DNA from: JAHZFN01 sp965149945
Lineage (GTDB): Bacteria > Bacillota > Dehalobacteriia > UBA4068 > UBA4997
NCBI GenBank assembly: GCA_965149945.1
Contig: CBCTTQ010000025.1
Coordinates: 1-27,718, forward strand
Direction: 5' to 3'
DNA: 27,718 bases
The notes under the pieces were generated by a model that saw only the letters and a list, made by a program, of their open reading frames with translations, made no database searches and was not told the origin of the DNA. A program made the position numbers and the translations under genes. Shown here piece after piece: positions 5,855-15,875 of this stretch. Position 1 is the stretch's first letter, and every line of letters starts with the position of its first letter.

Positions 5855-5980
5855 TTAGAACACTTCTTCAATCGCTTTGTCGCCGCACTTCGGGCAGATG
5901 ATGACCGCTTCATCGTTTTCGTCAACTTCTCCGCTCTCTTTGAGATCTTCTCGGTTAACTAACTTTCCGTTTTTACAATG
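5855..5980 (-). pseudogene. C-terminal fragment of a small zinc-ribbon protein abutting addA
   Basis: The frame reads HCKNGKLVNREDLKESGEVD, then ENDEAVI, ICPKCGDKAIEEVF and a stop at 5855-5857. The CPKCGD knuckle and the earlier Cys (CKNG) look like a zinc ribbon. The frame is cut off by a stop (5981-5983) lying inside the last codons of addA, and no start codon is available. The N-terminus therefore seems to have been lost at the exact end of addA. It lies 21 bases upstream of the ribbon-helix-helix frame and reads in the same direction. Origin in a mobile element is an inference. Confidence 0.48.
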
Positions 5981-8900
5981 CTACCAATCGTTTATCCATG
6001 GTGTAATAAATATATTTCGCACGGACTTTTTCAGCAGTGATTTTTTTTAAAGCCAATTGATATAACTCCAATTGTGAACCGTATTTTTGTCGAACGGCCG
6101 CATCTGTCAAACCATGGCTTTTCCCTGATTTATAATCTACCAAAATCCATCCTGACGGCGTTTGAAAGCAAAGATCAATTACTCCTTGGAAAAAAACTTT
6201 TTCTTGACGATTTTGTTGATAATCTAATTGAAAGCATCGCGCAAAATAGCGGATATCTTCTTCGTCAAGAGCATTTTTTCCCGTAAAAACCCTCGCCAAC
6301 TCTTCCATTGTCAAAACCAAAGTAAAATCTGCTTCTCGCAAAACAGGTCGGGACGCTCTCCGCGCGGCCAGCAACTGTTGCCCCACGTCAGTATCAAAAA
6401 ATTGAGCAATTTCCGCCGTATCGATTTGCTCTTTCCAATCTGCCGACACTGGGTATTCCGCCAACAACCGCTCCAAACGAGGTTGCAATTGTTTACCGTT
6501 TTCCGCATGGGATAAGTCCACTTTTTCCAATAAATAGTGGACACAGATCCCCATATCTATATACCAATTTTTATCTGAAATCGAAGATTCCCGATACTCC
6601 GCCGCTACATCATCCCAATCATTTTCGGGAATTTTTTCTTCCTTATCTACTGGTATCCAAAGCGGCTGTTTCCTCGCGTTCAATGTTGTCGCACTCCATT
6701 TTATGGGTAGTTCTCCCATGCTTCTGTGCCGGTATTTCCAATCCAACTGTGTTCGTATCGATTCTTTGAGCGCTGTTTTTTCCAGTTTTTCCTGTACCAA
6801 TTGACTCCCATTAATCAAAATCTTTTCTTCTTTATTCAGCAATCGCTTCGGCAAATGCTCAATAAAAGAAATTTCCCAACAACAAGGATCTCCCGCAATT
6901 TTCGGGTTAGCAGAAATTTCATCAAAAAGAAGAAAATCCTTGGCGTCTCGATGTCGAGCCAGCGCATAAATGATCCAATCCAACAAATTATTGCTTTTTT
7001 TGATGATTCCCACCGGCAAAATCCAATCCTTACATTCATAGACACTTCTTGCCTTTTGCAAGACGCTTTGCCTGTTTTTGACAGTTCCCACCAAAATCAA
7101 TTTTTCTTTGGCTCTGGTCATTGCAACATACAGCACCCGCAGTTCTTCCGCCTTTAATTCCCAATCCATCTTCATGGAAATAGCGTCATACCCCAATGTT
7201 TTATATTTGATTCGGCGCCGCAAATCCACACAGCGCAATCCTAACCCCATTTCTCTATGAAGAAGCAGATCTTTCCGAAAATCTGCCTTGTTAAAGGGTT
7301 TATCCAAACCTGCCAAAAATACAACGGGGAACTCTAATCCTTTGCTGCGGTGAATACTCATAATAGTTACCGCATTGCAAGAATGAACCTGTTTTCGACT
7401 GTCTTTCCCCCTCTCCCGTAACCATTTCAAATAGGAAATAAATCGATACAATCCGCAATAGGCGCTTTCATCATATTCCGCCGCCACATTCAACAACTCC
7501 AGTAAATTATCCCGTCGTAACTCGCCGCTTGTTTGGGCAGTCATTACCGCCAGCAAACCGGTTCTGATAAACACTTCTTTACAAAAATCTTTCATTCCCA
7601 AAATGTTTCCCGGACAACGAAATTCCTGCAATAAACTTAAAAAATGTTTAATCCTGGGGTCTTCGGATTTTTTTATTGCCTCATATAAAGATTCTTCCGG
7701 CGCCAATACTCGCAGTTCCGCCAGTTCCGCCAATGTCAACCCTACAATGGGAGAATGAAGAACAGCCGCCATTTCAATATCTTGGAGGGGATTATCAATA
7801 ATTTGCAGCAAATTAACGGCGATTTCAATTTCGGCTGTTTCAAAAAAGCTGCTTTGTCCTTCCGTCATGCAAGGAATTCCCGCCTGTTGCAACACATCTT
7901 TCATAACAACCGCCACATTTTTGACAGTCCTCAACAAAATACAACAATCCTGATATGATCTGCCGGCAGCAATCTCCCTTTGAATAGCGTTTGCAATAAC
8001 CAAAGCTTCTTTTTCCGCTTTTTGCATGTCCACAACAGGATCATCTTCCTCCTGCGCTGATTCTGTTTCCTTTGCTTCTACCACACCGATGGCTTCTTGA
8101 TCCAAAAGCAAAACCTCCACCGGTTCCGCCGACAGAGTTTCATTGCCGGCTTTCAATTCGGCCCGGTGATCATAAAGAATTTCCATTTGATTCCCGGACA
8201 TCAATTGACGAAAAAGAAAATTCACAGACTGAATAATATTGGCTTGACTACGGAAATTATCCATTAAATCGATACGCCAACCACCGTCTTTCTGTTCATA
8301 ACGGCGATACTTTTCATTAAACAATCCCGGTTCCGCCATGCGGAATCGATAAATACTTTGTTTAATATCTCCTACCATAAATCGATTATCTTGACCGGCA
8401 ACAATATTTAAAATGGCTTCCTGCACGCGATTAATATCCTGATACTCATCCACAAAAACCTCCGTATATTCCCGCCGCATTTGTGATGACACTTCAGAAT
8501 CCGCTAAAATAGTCAAACAATCCTGCTCCAGATCGGAAAATTCCAAATACCCGCGACTGCGTTTTGCTTGCTGCCAAGCTGCTCGATACTCGATGCATAA
8601 GCGAACCAGCGCTCGCGCTACCGGCGCTAAAGAAGCAATAGCGGTACGCACTTCTTCCTCATCCTGCCAAAAATACTGCTGTTTCCACTTTTTTATCTCA
8701 CCCTTTATCGCATTTCTTTTTTCTTGTACAAACGATTTCAAATCCGGATCACATTGATCGTTTTTTACGCGAGGAAGAGAGAAAAACTGAATTTGCCCTA
8801 CCGCCGCACTGATTCTCGCCCAAGACAACGGTTCCTTTTTTCCCATTTGGGTAAATTCACTTACTTTCCGCAACGCCGCCTGCTCTAACAAGAATCCTTC

Positions 8901-9635
8901 CAAATATTTTTCCAGCCCACTGGCCGGATCAGAACAAGTCGCGATCATTTCCTGATAATCATCGACATAATGCTCAGCGTCCAAAACCACACTGGCAAGG
9001 AGATAATCCATCCACTGACTCAACTCACCTTGCTCATAAGGATATGCCAAATTTTCTATCCATTCTTGAGGATTGGGCATACTGTTAGCGGCTTCTACCG
9101 TATTCAGAATCATCTCCTTAATAATCTGATCATCCAATCCCCTGCTATAGGTTCTAAGTAATAATCGTAAAGGAGAATCCTCTTCCGCGTAAGATTCTTC
9201 AAACAATTTGTCCAGCACATTTTCTCGCAAAATGTATAAATCGGTTTCATTACCTACCTTTGATTCAGGATCTAAATCCAACAAGTAAGCATATTTCTTT
9301 ACCACATCCAAACAAAAAGAGTGCAATGTAGTAATCTGCGCCCGCTGCAAAAGAGAAAGCTGACGCGCTAAATGTTTGTTTCGCGGCTGTTCATTAACCG
9401 CATTATGCAACGCAACCGCTAAACGATGTTTCATTTCTGCCGCAGCCGCATTGGTATAGGTAACCACCAGTAATTTATCCACATCTACCGGATCGTTTTG
9501 ATCTAAAAGCCTTTGAATAATTCGCTCAATCAACACGCTGGTCTTACCGCTGCCGGCGCCCGCTGCCACCAAAATATTATTTCCTCGCAAAGTGATGGCT
9601 TTTTGTTGTTCAGCTGTCCATTTCCTTTCAACCAT
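5973..9635 (-). CDS. addA: ATP-dependent helicase/nuclease subunit A (AddA)
   Basis: AddA is the UvrD-like helicase and nuclease subunit of the AddAB complex. This complex resects double-strand DNA ends and loads RecA at Chi-like sites, replacing RecBCD in Bacillota. The 1,220 residues match the family length. Visible are the Q motif WTAEQQKAI (6-14), Walker A AAGAGSGKT (24-32), the DEYQD box (VFVDEYQDINRVQEAI), GDIKQSIYRFR, and late helicase motifs SIHRSKGLEFPVV and LRVLYVAMTRAKEKL. The C-terminal RecB-type nuclease has GVIDLCF (about 1151-1157), DYK (1167-1169) and QLELY (1188-1192), with all metal ligands present. The ATG at 9635 follows GAGAGGAA. The gene is 18 bases behind addB and is the last in the probable hflX-PHP-addB-addA operon. 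A decayed zinc-ribbon fragment begins within its last codons on the same strand. Confidence 0.97.
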   Translation of the reverse strand: MVERKWTAEQQKAITLRGNNILVAAGAGSGKTSVLIERIIQRLLDQNDPVDVDKLLVVTYTNAAAAEMKHRLAVALHNAVNEQPRNKHLARQLSLLQRAQITTLHSFCLDVVKKYAYLLDLDPESKVGNETDLYILRENVLDKLFEESYAEEDSPLRLLLRTYSRGLDDQIIKEMILNTVEAANSMPNPQEWIENLAYPYEQGELSQWMDYLLASVVLDAEHYVDDYQEMIATCSDPASGLEKYLEGFLLEQAALRKVSEFTQMGKKEPLSWARISAAVGQIQFFSLPRVKNDQCDPDLKSFVQEKRNAIKGEIKKWKQQYFWQDEEEVRTAIASLAPVARALVRLCIEYRAAWQQAKRSRGYLEFSDLEQDCLTILADSEVSSQMRREYTEVFVDEYQDINRVQEAILNIVAGQDNRFMVGDIKQSIYRFRMAEPGLFNEKYRRYEQKDGGWRIDLMDNFRSQANIIQSVNFLFRQLMSGNQMEILYDHRAELKAGNETLSAEPVEVLLLDQEAIGVVEAKETESAQEEDDPVVDMQKAEKEALVIANAIQREIAAGRSYQDCCILLRTVKNVAVVMKDVLQQAGIPCMTEGQSSFFETAEIEIAVNLLQIIDNPLQDIEMAAVLHSPIVGLTLAELAELRVLAPEESLYEAIKKSEDPRIKHFLSLLQEFRCPGNILGMKDFCKEVFIRTGLLAVMTAQTSGELRRDNLLELLNVAAEYDESAYCGLYRFISYLKWLRERGKDSRKQVHSCNAVTIMSIHRSKGLEFPVVFLAGLDKPFNKADFRKDLLLHREMGLGLRCVDLRRRIKYKTLGYDAISMKMDWELKAEELRVLYVAMTRAKEKLILVGTVKNRQSVLQKARSVYECKDWILPVGIIKKSNNLLDWIIYALARHRDAKDFLLFDEISANPKIAGDPCCWEISFIEHLPKRLLNKEEKILINGSQLVQEKLEKTALKESIRTQLDWKYRHRSMGELPIKWSATTLNARKQPLWIPVDKEEKIPENDWDDVAAEYRESSISDKNWYIDMGICVHYLLEKVDLSHAENGKQLQPRLERLLAEYPVSADWKEQIDTAEIAQFFDTDVGQQLLAARRASRPVLREADFTLVLTMEELARVFTGKNALDEEDIRYFARCFQLDYQQNRQEKVFFQGVIDLCFQTPSGWILVDYKSGKSHGLTDAAVRQKYGSQLELYQLALKKITAEKVRAKYIYYTMDKRLVAL

Positions 9636-9653
9636 CGATATTCCTCTCCGCTC

Positions 9654-12600
9654 TTATTTCTTATTTTCTTTGAGAAACGGGTCTGTTCCGTTTTCTTTTT
9701 TCATCCTCAGCAAAATCTCTGACGGTTTTTGTTTTTCCATTTTACAGCAATTCGTTTGTAAACTGTTATCTAAAATACACAGGCCGCAATAATCACAATA
9801 AACACAGCTCAACTGATTATCCTTGGAAAGAGGGAGTTGTCGAATATCTCCTGACAACATACGTTGCAAATTTGCTGCCAGATGACGTTTGATATAAGCA
9901 ACTATCACATTATAATCCATTTCCTCGATAACATAAGGATTTTTGCCATATGAACCGTCTTTGTTCAACTTTAAATTCATGGTTTTTGCCTGCTTTTTCG
10001 TAAAGAAATCTCGTTCAGCCAAATCAATGGCCTCATGATCCAAAATAATTAACCCCTGTAATTTTTGAATCCTATCGCCTTTTTCTTCGGCGGGTTGATC
10101 CACGGCATCCACCCATTCCCGAATAGGGAAATAAAACATCCCTGCCGGCTTCACTGGTTTTTTCTGCTTTTGGGTTTGGCTATCTAACAAAGCCTCCAGA
10201 TAAAGAGGCATCTGCCAATTTAAACCATAAAAAATATCATTTAAATCCAATTGTTTGTCAGAACTCTTATAATCGATAATGCGATAATAGTCTGCCTGCT
10301 CCCCGAATGCACTGTCAACTCTATCAATGGTTCCCCTGAGCCAAACATTCCTATCGTCCGGTAAGGTAATTCGCATTCCTTCGATTTCCGAACGAGCGCC
10401 AAAAGAAACTTCAAATCCCACAGGAAGAAAATTTCCTTCAGCCATCTGCCAGGCAATATCTAAAATACATCGTGTCACAACCGCAATAATTTTATCTTTC
10501 AAATATTGATTTTTCTCACTGTCATCAAAAAGATGCTCTCCGCCTTTTTGATTATAAGTCAGCAGCACTTGCTCAATCAGTGGCAGGATTTTTTTCGCTG
10601 TCAGCAAAGAAAAGTCCGTTTTTGCTTCTAATAAGATCCTTAAAACTTCCGCCAAAATATAATGATAAATCTGCCCCACATCTTGACTCCGTACCGTAAA
10701 TTCCTGGCGTGGCTCTAATCGCAATCCATAACGACCAAAATACATACAAGGACAACGGTTATAAGTTTCCATACGGGATACACTGGTGGTTTTCACCTCT
10801 CCGTAAAGGCGGCATAATGTATCCGCGGGAAGAGTACCACTGTCTTTTTGATAATTTGCACTTGCCAGCAAGGCATTTATCTCCGCGGGATAAAGGTTTT
10901 TCTCTTGATAATATTTTAGAATCTGCCACCAAATTTCTGAAATTTCCGTCCCGCTTCTTGCAAAGGAAATTTGCGTTTCCAAAGCAGTCAGCAAAGCAAC
11001 ATTGCTGACCAACTCCACTTTGTGCTCCTGTACTTCTTCTCGTTGTAAAGCCGGCAAAACCGTAGTGACATGATTTAAAATCAAGGAAGGCGGCAAAGGA
11101 TTTAAGGCAGCATCAAACTCTGTATAGCAAAGGTAAAGGCGCTCTGAAGCACGAGTCATTGCTATATATGCATGGTAGTCCTCTGTAAACTGTAATTGAC
11201 GCTTACCTAAAGCTAAATGCAGCCCGGCCCCGCGTAGTTCATCCCGTTCCAAAGAATTCAAAAGACCGTCTTCCGCCACCCGCATGGGAAAAATCCCTTC
11301 ATTACAATCAATAACAAAAGCACATTTGACGCGAGGAAGCCGTGTGCGGCTGATATCGCATACCAGCACCTCATCAACGGCCGGAGGGATACTGTTCAAT
11401 TCCATTTTACTGCCGCCTTCTTTAATCAGCTGATAAGCTTCTTCCAAAGAAACTTCCGAATCCCCGAGAAAATCTGTCAATTGCTGCAACAAGCTCCCAC
11501 AAGCGGCAAAAATCTGTCGATGAAAAGCAGCCAATTCCAAATGACCGTTAGCTTCCGCTTGCGAACTCCAACTTTCCAATCGTTTCTCAACATTTCTTGT
11601 TTCTAAAGATTGACGAATGACTTGAATCAAATCCGCAAGGCGATAGCGTCCTCCTGTTTTTCGCAATTCTTTGAGAGCAAAATGAAAATCTAACAATGGC
11701 CGCACAGCAATTTTCCCAATTTTATTAATTGCCGTCAGGTTCTCTGCTGCAGATTCTCTTTTTTCGATATCCTCCTCTTTCAGCTGATTTCGACGATCCA
11801 CATAATAACGCTGCCACTGACCGGCTTTTTGCCAATAGCTGCCTTTGATACCGTTAGCAAGAGCATAATTTTCTAATAAGTCCAATTCTTCCGCAGATAA
11901 ATCCCCGAACCCTGTTTTTAAATAGCGCAAAACAGCGGCACTTTGCCAGTTTTCGGCTTCGGTCTCCAACATAGCAAGTATCAGTTCAATCAAAGGATGA
12001 TGATACATATTTTTCGCACTGTCAGAAAAATACGGAATATCATGGGCTTCCAACACATCTTCCAATATCATTTGGCAATCTTCAAGCTGACGACTGATAA
12101 TGGCGAAATCAGATAGACGATATCCCTCTTGCCGAACCAATCGCCAAATTTCATCTGCCACAAAATGCAATTGTTTTTCTCGATTAGCAGCACGAATCAA
12201 CCGCACATGTTCGACCGGACAATCATCCTTTCTGAAAACTTTTTGCGCGAAAGAACGTTCTAAACTGAGCAGATCCGAACATCCGGCCAAACGATGATTT
12301 TCCCGCAAATGGCGTCGAAACAAAGGAATCTGTTCTTCTTCTGCAAATTGTTTTAAAGTTCGAAATGTTTTTTCCGGGAAGGCAAATACAGATTCTTCTC
12401 CCAGATCCGAAAATTCAGTCATCGTCAAAGCAACACTGACACTATGACAACGTTTGATCAAAGCTTGCACCACGGCGATTTGTGCAGGATCAAAATCCGT
12501 AAATCCATCCATGTAAACATCTGCCTCGGCCAAATAACTGCTTTTTTTCACGGCTTCAGCCATAACTTGCAACAATCCCGTTTCGTCACAATATTTTTCT

Positions 12601-13124
12601 TGCAAAAGATTTCGGTATTCACTATACACCAAAGAAATATCGGAAAGTTTTTCCACAGTCATCTGATTTTTACCAATGATAGCAATTCTTTCTTTGGCAT
12701 CCGCCAGCTGATCTTCTGTTACTCCATAACGCATCAACTCATCCATCATCAAACAAAGATTGTTCACGAAGCCTTGATGACGAGCAGCTTTGCGAAACAC
12801 CTGAAAATCCTGCTGGCGCTGGTTGACAATTCTCCGTAAAATCATCGATTTTCCCAAATCGTTCAACCAAGGGTTTAAGACCAGATCCTGTTCTTTTGCC
12901 AACAAATGAAACAATTTACGAAAACCGCAAACCTGAATGCGCAAACTGCCGGAAATGGAAAAATCGTTTAACAATGCCCATTCCGCGTGAAAGGACGCTT
13001 GTTCCGGCACAAGCAGAATCAAGGGACTGCCAATAGGCGTTTGTGCCGATTGATTCGCCATTTCCTCTAAAAGCAAATGGGTTTTCCCTGTTCCCGCCTG
13101 ACCGGTGATTATATTCAGCCGCAT
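9654..13124 (-). CDS. addB: ATP-dependent helicase/deoxyribonuclease subunit B (AddB)
   Basis: AddB is the second nuclease/helicase-fold subunit of AddAB; it cuts the 5' strand and recognises Chi. The 1,156 residues are normal for the family. Walker A is GQAGTGKT (8-15). The C-terminal nuclease shows GTIDRVD followed by IIDYKSSDKQ. The Fe-S staple that locks the nuclease domain is present: RCPCMYFGRYGL places Cys at 791 and 793, and CVYCDYCGLC gives Cys 1107, 1110, 1113 and 1116, containing the required C-x2-C-x5-C. The extra Cys at 793 and 1113 are not needed by the known cluster. The ATG at 13124 follows AAGGAGAAGG. It lies 29 bases after the PHP gene and 18 bases before addA. The unlinked helicase half looks degenerate in late motifs, as is usual for AddB. 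Confidence 0.96.
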   Translation of the reverse strand: MRLNIITGQAGTGKTHLLLEEMANQSAQTPIGSPLILLVPEQASFHAEWALLNDFSISGSLRIQVCGFRKLFHLLAKEQDLVLNPWLNDLGKSMILRRIVNQRQQDFQVFRKAARHQGFVNNLCLMMDELMRYGVTEDQLADAKERIAIIGKNQMTVEKLSDISLVYSEYRNLLQEKYCDETGLLQVMAEAVKKSSYLAEADVYMDGFTDFDPAQIAVVQALIKRCHSVSVALTMTEFSDLGEESVFAFPEKTFRTLKQFAEEEQIPLFRRHLRENHRLAGCSDLLSLERSFAQKVFRKDDCPVEHVRLIRAANREKQLHFVADEIWRLVRQEGYRLSDFAIISRQLEDCQMILEDVLEAHDIPYFSDSAKNMYHHPLIELILAMLETEAENWQSAAVLRYLKTGFGDLSAEELDLLENYALANGIKGSYWQKAGQWQRYYVDRRNQLKEEDIEKRESAAENLTAINKIGKIAVRPLLDFHFALKELRKTGGRYRLADLIQVIRQSLETRNVEKRLESWSSQAEANGHLELAAFHRQIFAACGSLLQQLTDFLGDSEVSLEEAYQLIKEGGSKMELNSIPPAVDEVLVCDISRTRLPRVKCAFVIDCNEGIFPMRVAEDGLLNSLERDELRGAGLHLALGKRQLQFTEDYHAYIAMTRASERLYLCYTEFDAALNPLPPSLILNHVTTVLPALQREEVQEHKVELVSNVALLTALETQISFARSGTEISEIWWQILKYYQEKNLYPAEINALLASANYQKDSGTLPADTLCRLYGEVKTTSVSRMETYNRCPCMYFGRYGLRLEPRQEFTVRSQDVGQIYHYILAEVLRILLEAKTDFSLLTAKKILPLIEQVLLTYNQKGGEHLFDDSEKNQYLKDKIIAVVTRCILDIAWQMAEGNFLPVGFEVSFGARSEIEGMRITLPDDRNVWLRGTIDRVDSAFGEQADYYRIIDYKSSDKQLDLNDIFYGLNWQMPLYLEALLDSQTQKQKKPVKPAGMFYFPIREWVDAVDQPAEEKGDRIQKLQGLIILDHEAIDLAERDFFTKKQAKTMNLKLNKDGSYGKNPYVIEEMDYNVIVAYIKRHLAANLQRMLSGDIRQLPLSKDNQLSCVYCDYCGLCILDNSLQTNCCKMEKQKPSEILLRMKKENGTDPFLKENKK

Positions 13125-13153
13125 AGTCTACCTTCTCCTTCCCGGTTTCTTCC

Positions 13154-13966
13154 TCAGATCTGTCTGCGTTGTTCCTCTCCTTTAACAAAATAGCTGACCG
13201 CAGTAAATCCTAACTCCCGTAAAATATTCGTTACCAAATCGATGTCTTGGTTAATGCTTTCCGGAATATGACTGTCAGAGCCAGTCGTAATGATGGTTCC
13301 CCCCAATTCCCGATATCGTTTAATAATGAAAGGCTGAGGATGCGGCCCATCCAATCCATAACGCCAGCCGGAACTGTTTACCTCAATACCTTTGCCATTT
13401 TGAATCAATGTTTGTAAAATATCATCCAAAAGTAAACGATATTCCGGTTCGTCCATACTTTTATCACTGAATTTCGAATCTCGTAAAATCACATCCATAT
13501 GTCCCAACACATGGAAATAATCATGGGTCTTCACCAATTCTAAGGTTCGTTCTAGATAATACAAATAAGTTTCTTGTTTATTTTTTCCTATAGATAAATC
13601 TCCGGAAAAAATATCTTTATTATCAATATAATGTAACGATCCAATCACAAAATCCGGCTTTAACTCAACCAATGCTTTTTTCGTCCGTTCCCCTTGTCCG
13701 CGTTGCAACCCTACTTCCGTGCCGCAGGCCATCTCCAGTTGTTTTCCGTATTTTTCCCGCATTTGAGAAAACTCCGCCCACATGGCGGCGCCATCCAAAT
13801 AATGATCCAATGGGTGATTGCGATCCGCATGATTAACGGAATTTAAATCCAGATGATCCGTAAAACAAATTCCTTTCATACCATGAGTAATGCTGGTACG
13901 ACAGACCTCATCCATTTTGTTTTTTCCATCAAAAGAATATTTGGTATGCAAATGACAATCGTACAT
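13154..13966 (-). CDS. PHP-domain histidinol-phosphatase-like hydrolase (HisJ family)
   Basis: This 270-residue PHP-domain metallohydrolase has the metal-binding motifs in order: CHLHTKYS (His5, His7), FTDH near residue 35, a Glu in GTEVGLQRG near 83, GSLHYID near 115, GHMD near 158 and TTGSDSH near 230. These build the trinuclear site of histidinol-phosphate phosphatases of the HisJ type. No histidine biosynthesis genes are near, so the in vivo substrate may differ, for example another phosphoester. The ATG at 13966 follows GAGAGGAAAAAG. It is 20 bases after hflX and 29 before addB, so it is part of that operon. Why it sits with addAB is not clear. Confidence 0.92.
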   Translation of the reverse strand: MYDCHLHTKYSFDGKNKMDEVCRTSITHGMKGICFTDHLDLNSVNHADRNHPLDHYLDGAAMWAEFSQMREKYGKQLEMACGTEVGLQRGQGERTKKALVELKPDFVIGSLHYIDNKDIFSGDLSIGKNKQETYLYYLERTLELVKTHDYFHVLGHMDVILRDSKFSDKSMDEPEYRLLLDDILQTLIQNGKGIEVNSSGWRYGLDGPHPQPFIIKRYRELGGTIITTGSDSHIPESINQDIDLVTNILRELGFTAVSYFVKGEEQRRQI

Positions 13967-13986
13967 TCTTTTTCCTCTCCCATGTT

Positions 13987-15858
13987 TTATGAATTCTGTA
14001 TATCCTGCTTCTGCTGTGCCTCGCGTCGGTCGTTTTCCATAATTTCATATTTCGCCGCCAATTGGCCATAGAGTTCCTCCGGAATGACCGCTTCTATATA
14101 AATTCCGCTCTCGGTATACTCTTCATTCAATATTTTTCCGTTTTCATGAATCCGAGACAGCATCGATCCATCTTGATAAGGTAGTAACAGTTGCACCTCT
14201 TTATCTTTTTGCGGCAATAAAAGTGCAATCATTTGAAGCAAATGATCAATCCCCTGTTTATTTTTAGCGGAAATTGTTACCGCATGGGAAAAGTGACCTT
14301 CTAAAAATTTGACTGTACCGGGGTTTTCCAATTTATCTGTCTTGTTTAAAACAGAGATCGTCACTTTATCCAAACAATTCAAGCTGGCTAAGACATCGTT
14401 CACCGCCACCGCCTGTTCATCCATTTCCTCGGAAGAAGCGTCAATAACATGAAGCAGCAAATCAGCCTCTACAACTTCTTCTAAAGTAGCACGAAAAGCA
14501 GCCACCAAATGGTGAGGCAAACGGCGAATAAAGCCAACCGTATCAGAAAGAAGAATTATTCTGCCGTTAGGCAGTTCTCGTTTACGCGTGGTAGTATCTA
14601 ATGTAGCAAACAATTGATTTTCCGCCCAAACATTCGCATCTGTCAGAGCATTTAACAAAGTACTTTTCCCCGCATTGGTATAGCCCACCAAGGCAACCAC
14701 AGGAATATTCTCCTTTTCTCTGCGCTGTCGGTGCAAGGTTCTGGTTTTCACCACATGGTCCAGCTTAGTTTCCAATTCATGGATACGCCGCCGAATAGCT
14801 CTGCGATCCACTTCCAATTTAGTTTCTCCCGGACCGCGTGTACCGATACCGCCTCCCAGACGAGAAAGAACCTCTCCTTGTCCTACCAGTCGAGGCAACA
14901 TATATTTTAACTGCGCCAGCTCCACTTGCAGCTTTCCCTCGTTACTATTGGCACGACTGGCAAAAATATCCAAAATAAGCATAGATCGGTCAATAATCGC
15001 TCGACCGGTGATAGTTTCCAAATTCCGCATTTGTACCGGCGTCAATTCGCTGTCAAATACCAGAGAATCCACTTCCAGAATCTGACTTAAAAATCGAAGC
15101 TCATCCGCTTTTCCTTTGCCTACAAAGGTAGCGACATCGGGGGTCTGCTTTTTTTGTAAGAGACTGTCCACTACGAAAAGACCCGCTGTTTCCGCCAAAT
15201 CCGCCAATTCAATCAAACTGTTTTCCGCCTGTTCTTCCCTTTCTTTGCCGGTGATGTTGATAAGCAATACCCGAGTAGAGCGATCTGTCAGATCATAATG
15301 ACGTAATTCACGGGCAGCAGCCTTTTCAATGGCATGAACCATCTCCAAAAAATCTAATTCCAAAGCGGCTTTACAGTTTTTACAAAGAAAAGGTTTCGGT
15401 TTTTCTTTACCCAATACCCCAAACGCCACACCGACGGTTTTCAGCAAATATTCTGTTTTTTTTGCACGAGAATCTACCCCCAATGCTACCATGGCATCAA
15501 AACGCAGCTGCGGCAAAGCTGTCAAATCTACCGAACTCAAAGTACCATCACCGTTGGGATGGGTATGAATACAGCGTAACCCGGACAAATGATGATTCGC
15601 CTCTCGATTACTCAGCTGAGATAAATTTACCGAATGCTTATCTCCTACTTGTGTATGTACCACCCGTCCGCGCCGATCCAAATAAACACAAATTTCTTTG
15701 TTAATTTGCCGCGTGATTTCCGCCATATTAATCGCCAATTCTTCAGAAAAAAGCCGATCCTTCTGTACACGAAACTTTCCCAATTCTTCCAAGCGGCGTA
15801 ACCAAAAATCAGAAATACCTTTGGTGTTCCCTGCAATTTTTTCTCCTATGCGCGCCAT
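13987..15858 (-). CDS. hflX: GTPase HflX with an N-terminal JAMM/RadC-like extension
   Basis: HflX is a ribosome-associated GTPase that splits stalled 70S ribosomes under stress. At 623 residues this one is about 190 longer than the usual 420-430. The HflX core starts near residue 195 (RVLLINIT) and has the GTP-binding motifs GYTNAGKS (392-399), LDTTTRKRELP, DTVGFIRRLP and NKTD, with GGGIGTRGPGETKLE in the HflX linker. The N-terminal extension contains CIHTHPNGDGTLSSVD: His98, His100, Ser108 and Asp111 match the JAMM/RadC H-x-H-P...S-x2-D metal site, and Glu55 could be the missing acid. A C-x2-C pair (FLCKNC) follows near 160. Long HflX forms are known in anaerobic Bacillota. The ATG at 15858 follows GGGGAGG. 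It is the first gene of the operon. Confidence 0.95.
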   Translation of the reverse strand: MARIGEKIAGNTKGISDFWLRRLEELGKFRVQKDRLFSEELAINMAEITRQINKEICVYLDRRGRVVHTQVGDKHSVNLSQLSNREANHHLSGLRCIHTHPNGDGTLSSVDLTALPQLRFDAMVALGVDSRAKKTEYLLKTVGVAFGVLGKEKPKPFLCKNCKAALELDFLEMVHAIEKAAARELRHYDLTDRSTRVLLINITGKEREEQAENSLIELADLAETAGLFVVDSLLQKKQTPDVATFVGKGKADELRFLSQILEVDSLVFDSELTPVQMRNLETITGRAIIDRSMLILDIFASRANSNEGKLQVELAQLKYMLPRLVGQGEVLSRLGGGIGTRGPGETKLEVDRRAIRRRIHELETKLDHVVKTRTLHRQRREKENIPVVALVGYTNAGKSTLLNALTDANVWAENQLFATLDTTTRKRELPNGRIILLSDTVGFIRRLPHHLVAAFRATLEEVVEADLLLHVIDASSEEMDEQAVAVNDVLASLNCLDKVTISVLNKTDKLENPGTVKFLEGHFSHAVTISAKNKQGIDHLLQMIALLLPQKDKEVQLLLPYQDGSMLSRIHENGKILNEEYTESGIYIEAVIPEELYGQLAAKYEIMENDRREAQQKQDIQNS

Positions 15859-15875
15859 AATGCCTCCCCGCTGTT

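Noticed and set aside
5732..5962. A 76-codon plus-strand frame downstream of addA
   Set aside because: It lies opposite the zinc-ribbon and ribbon-helix-helix frames, which have better motifs.
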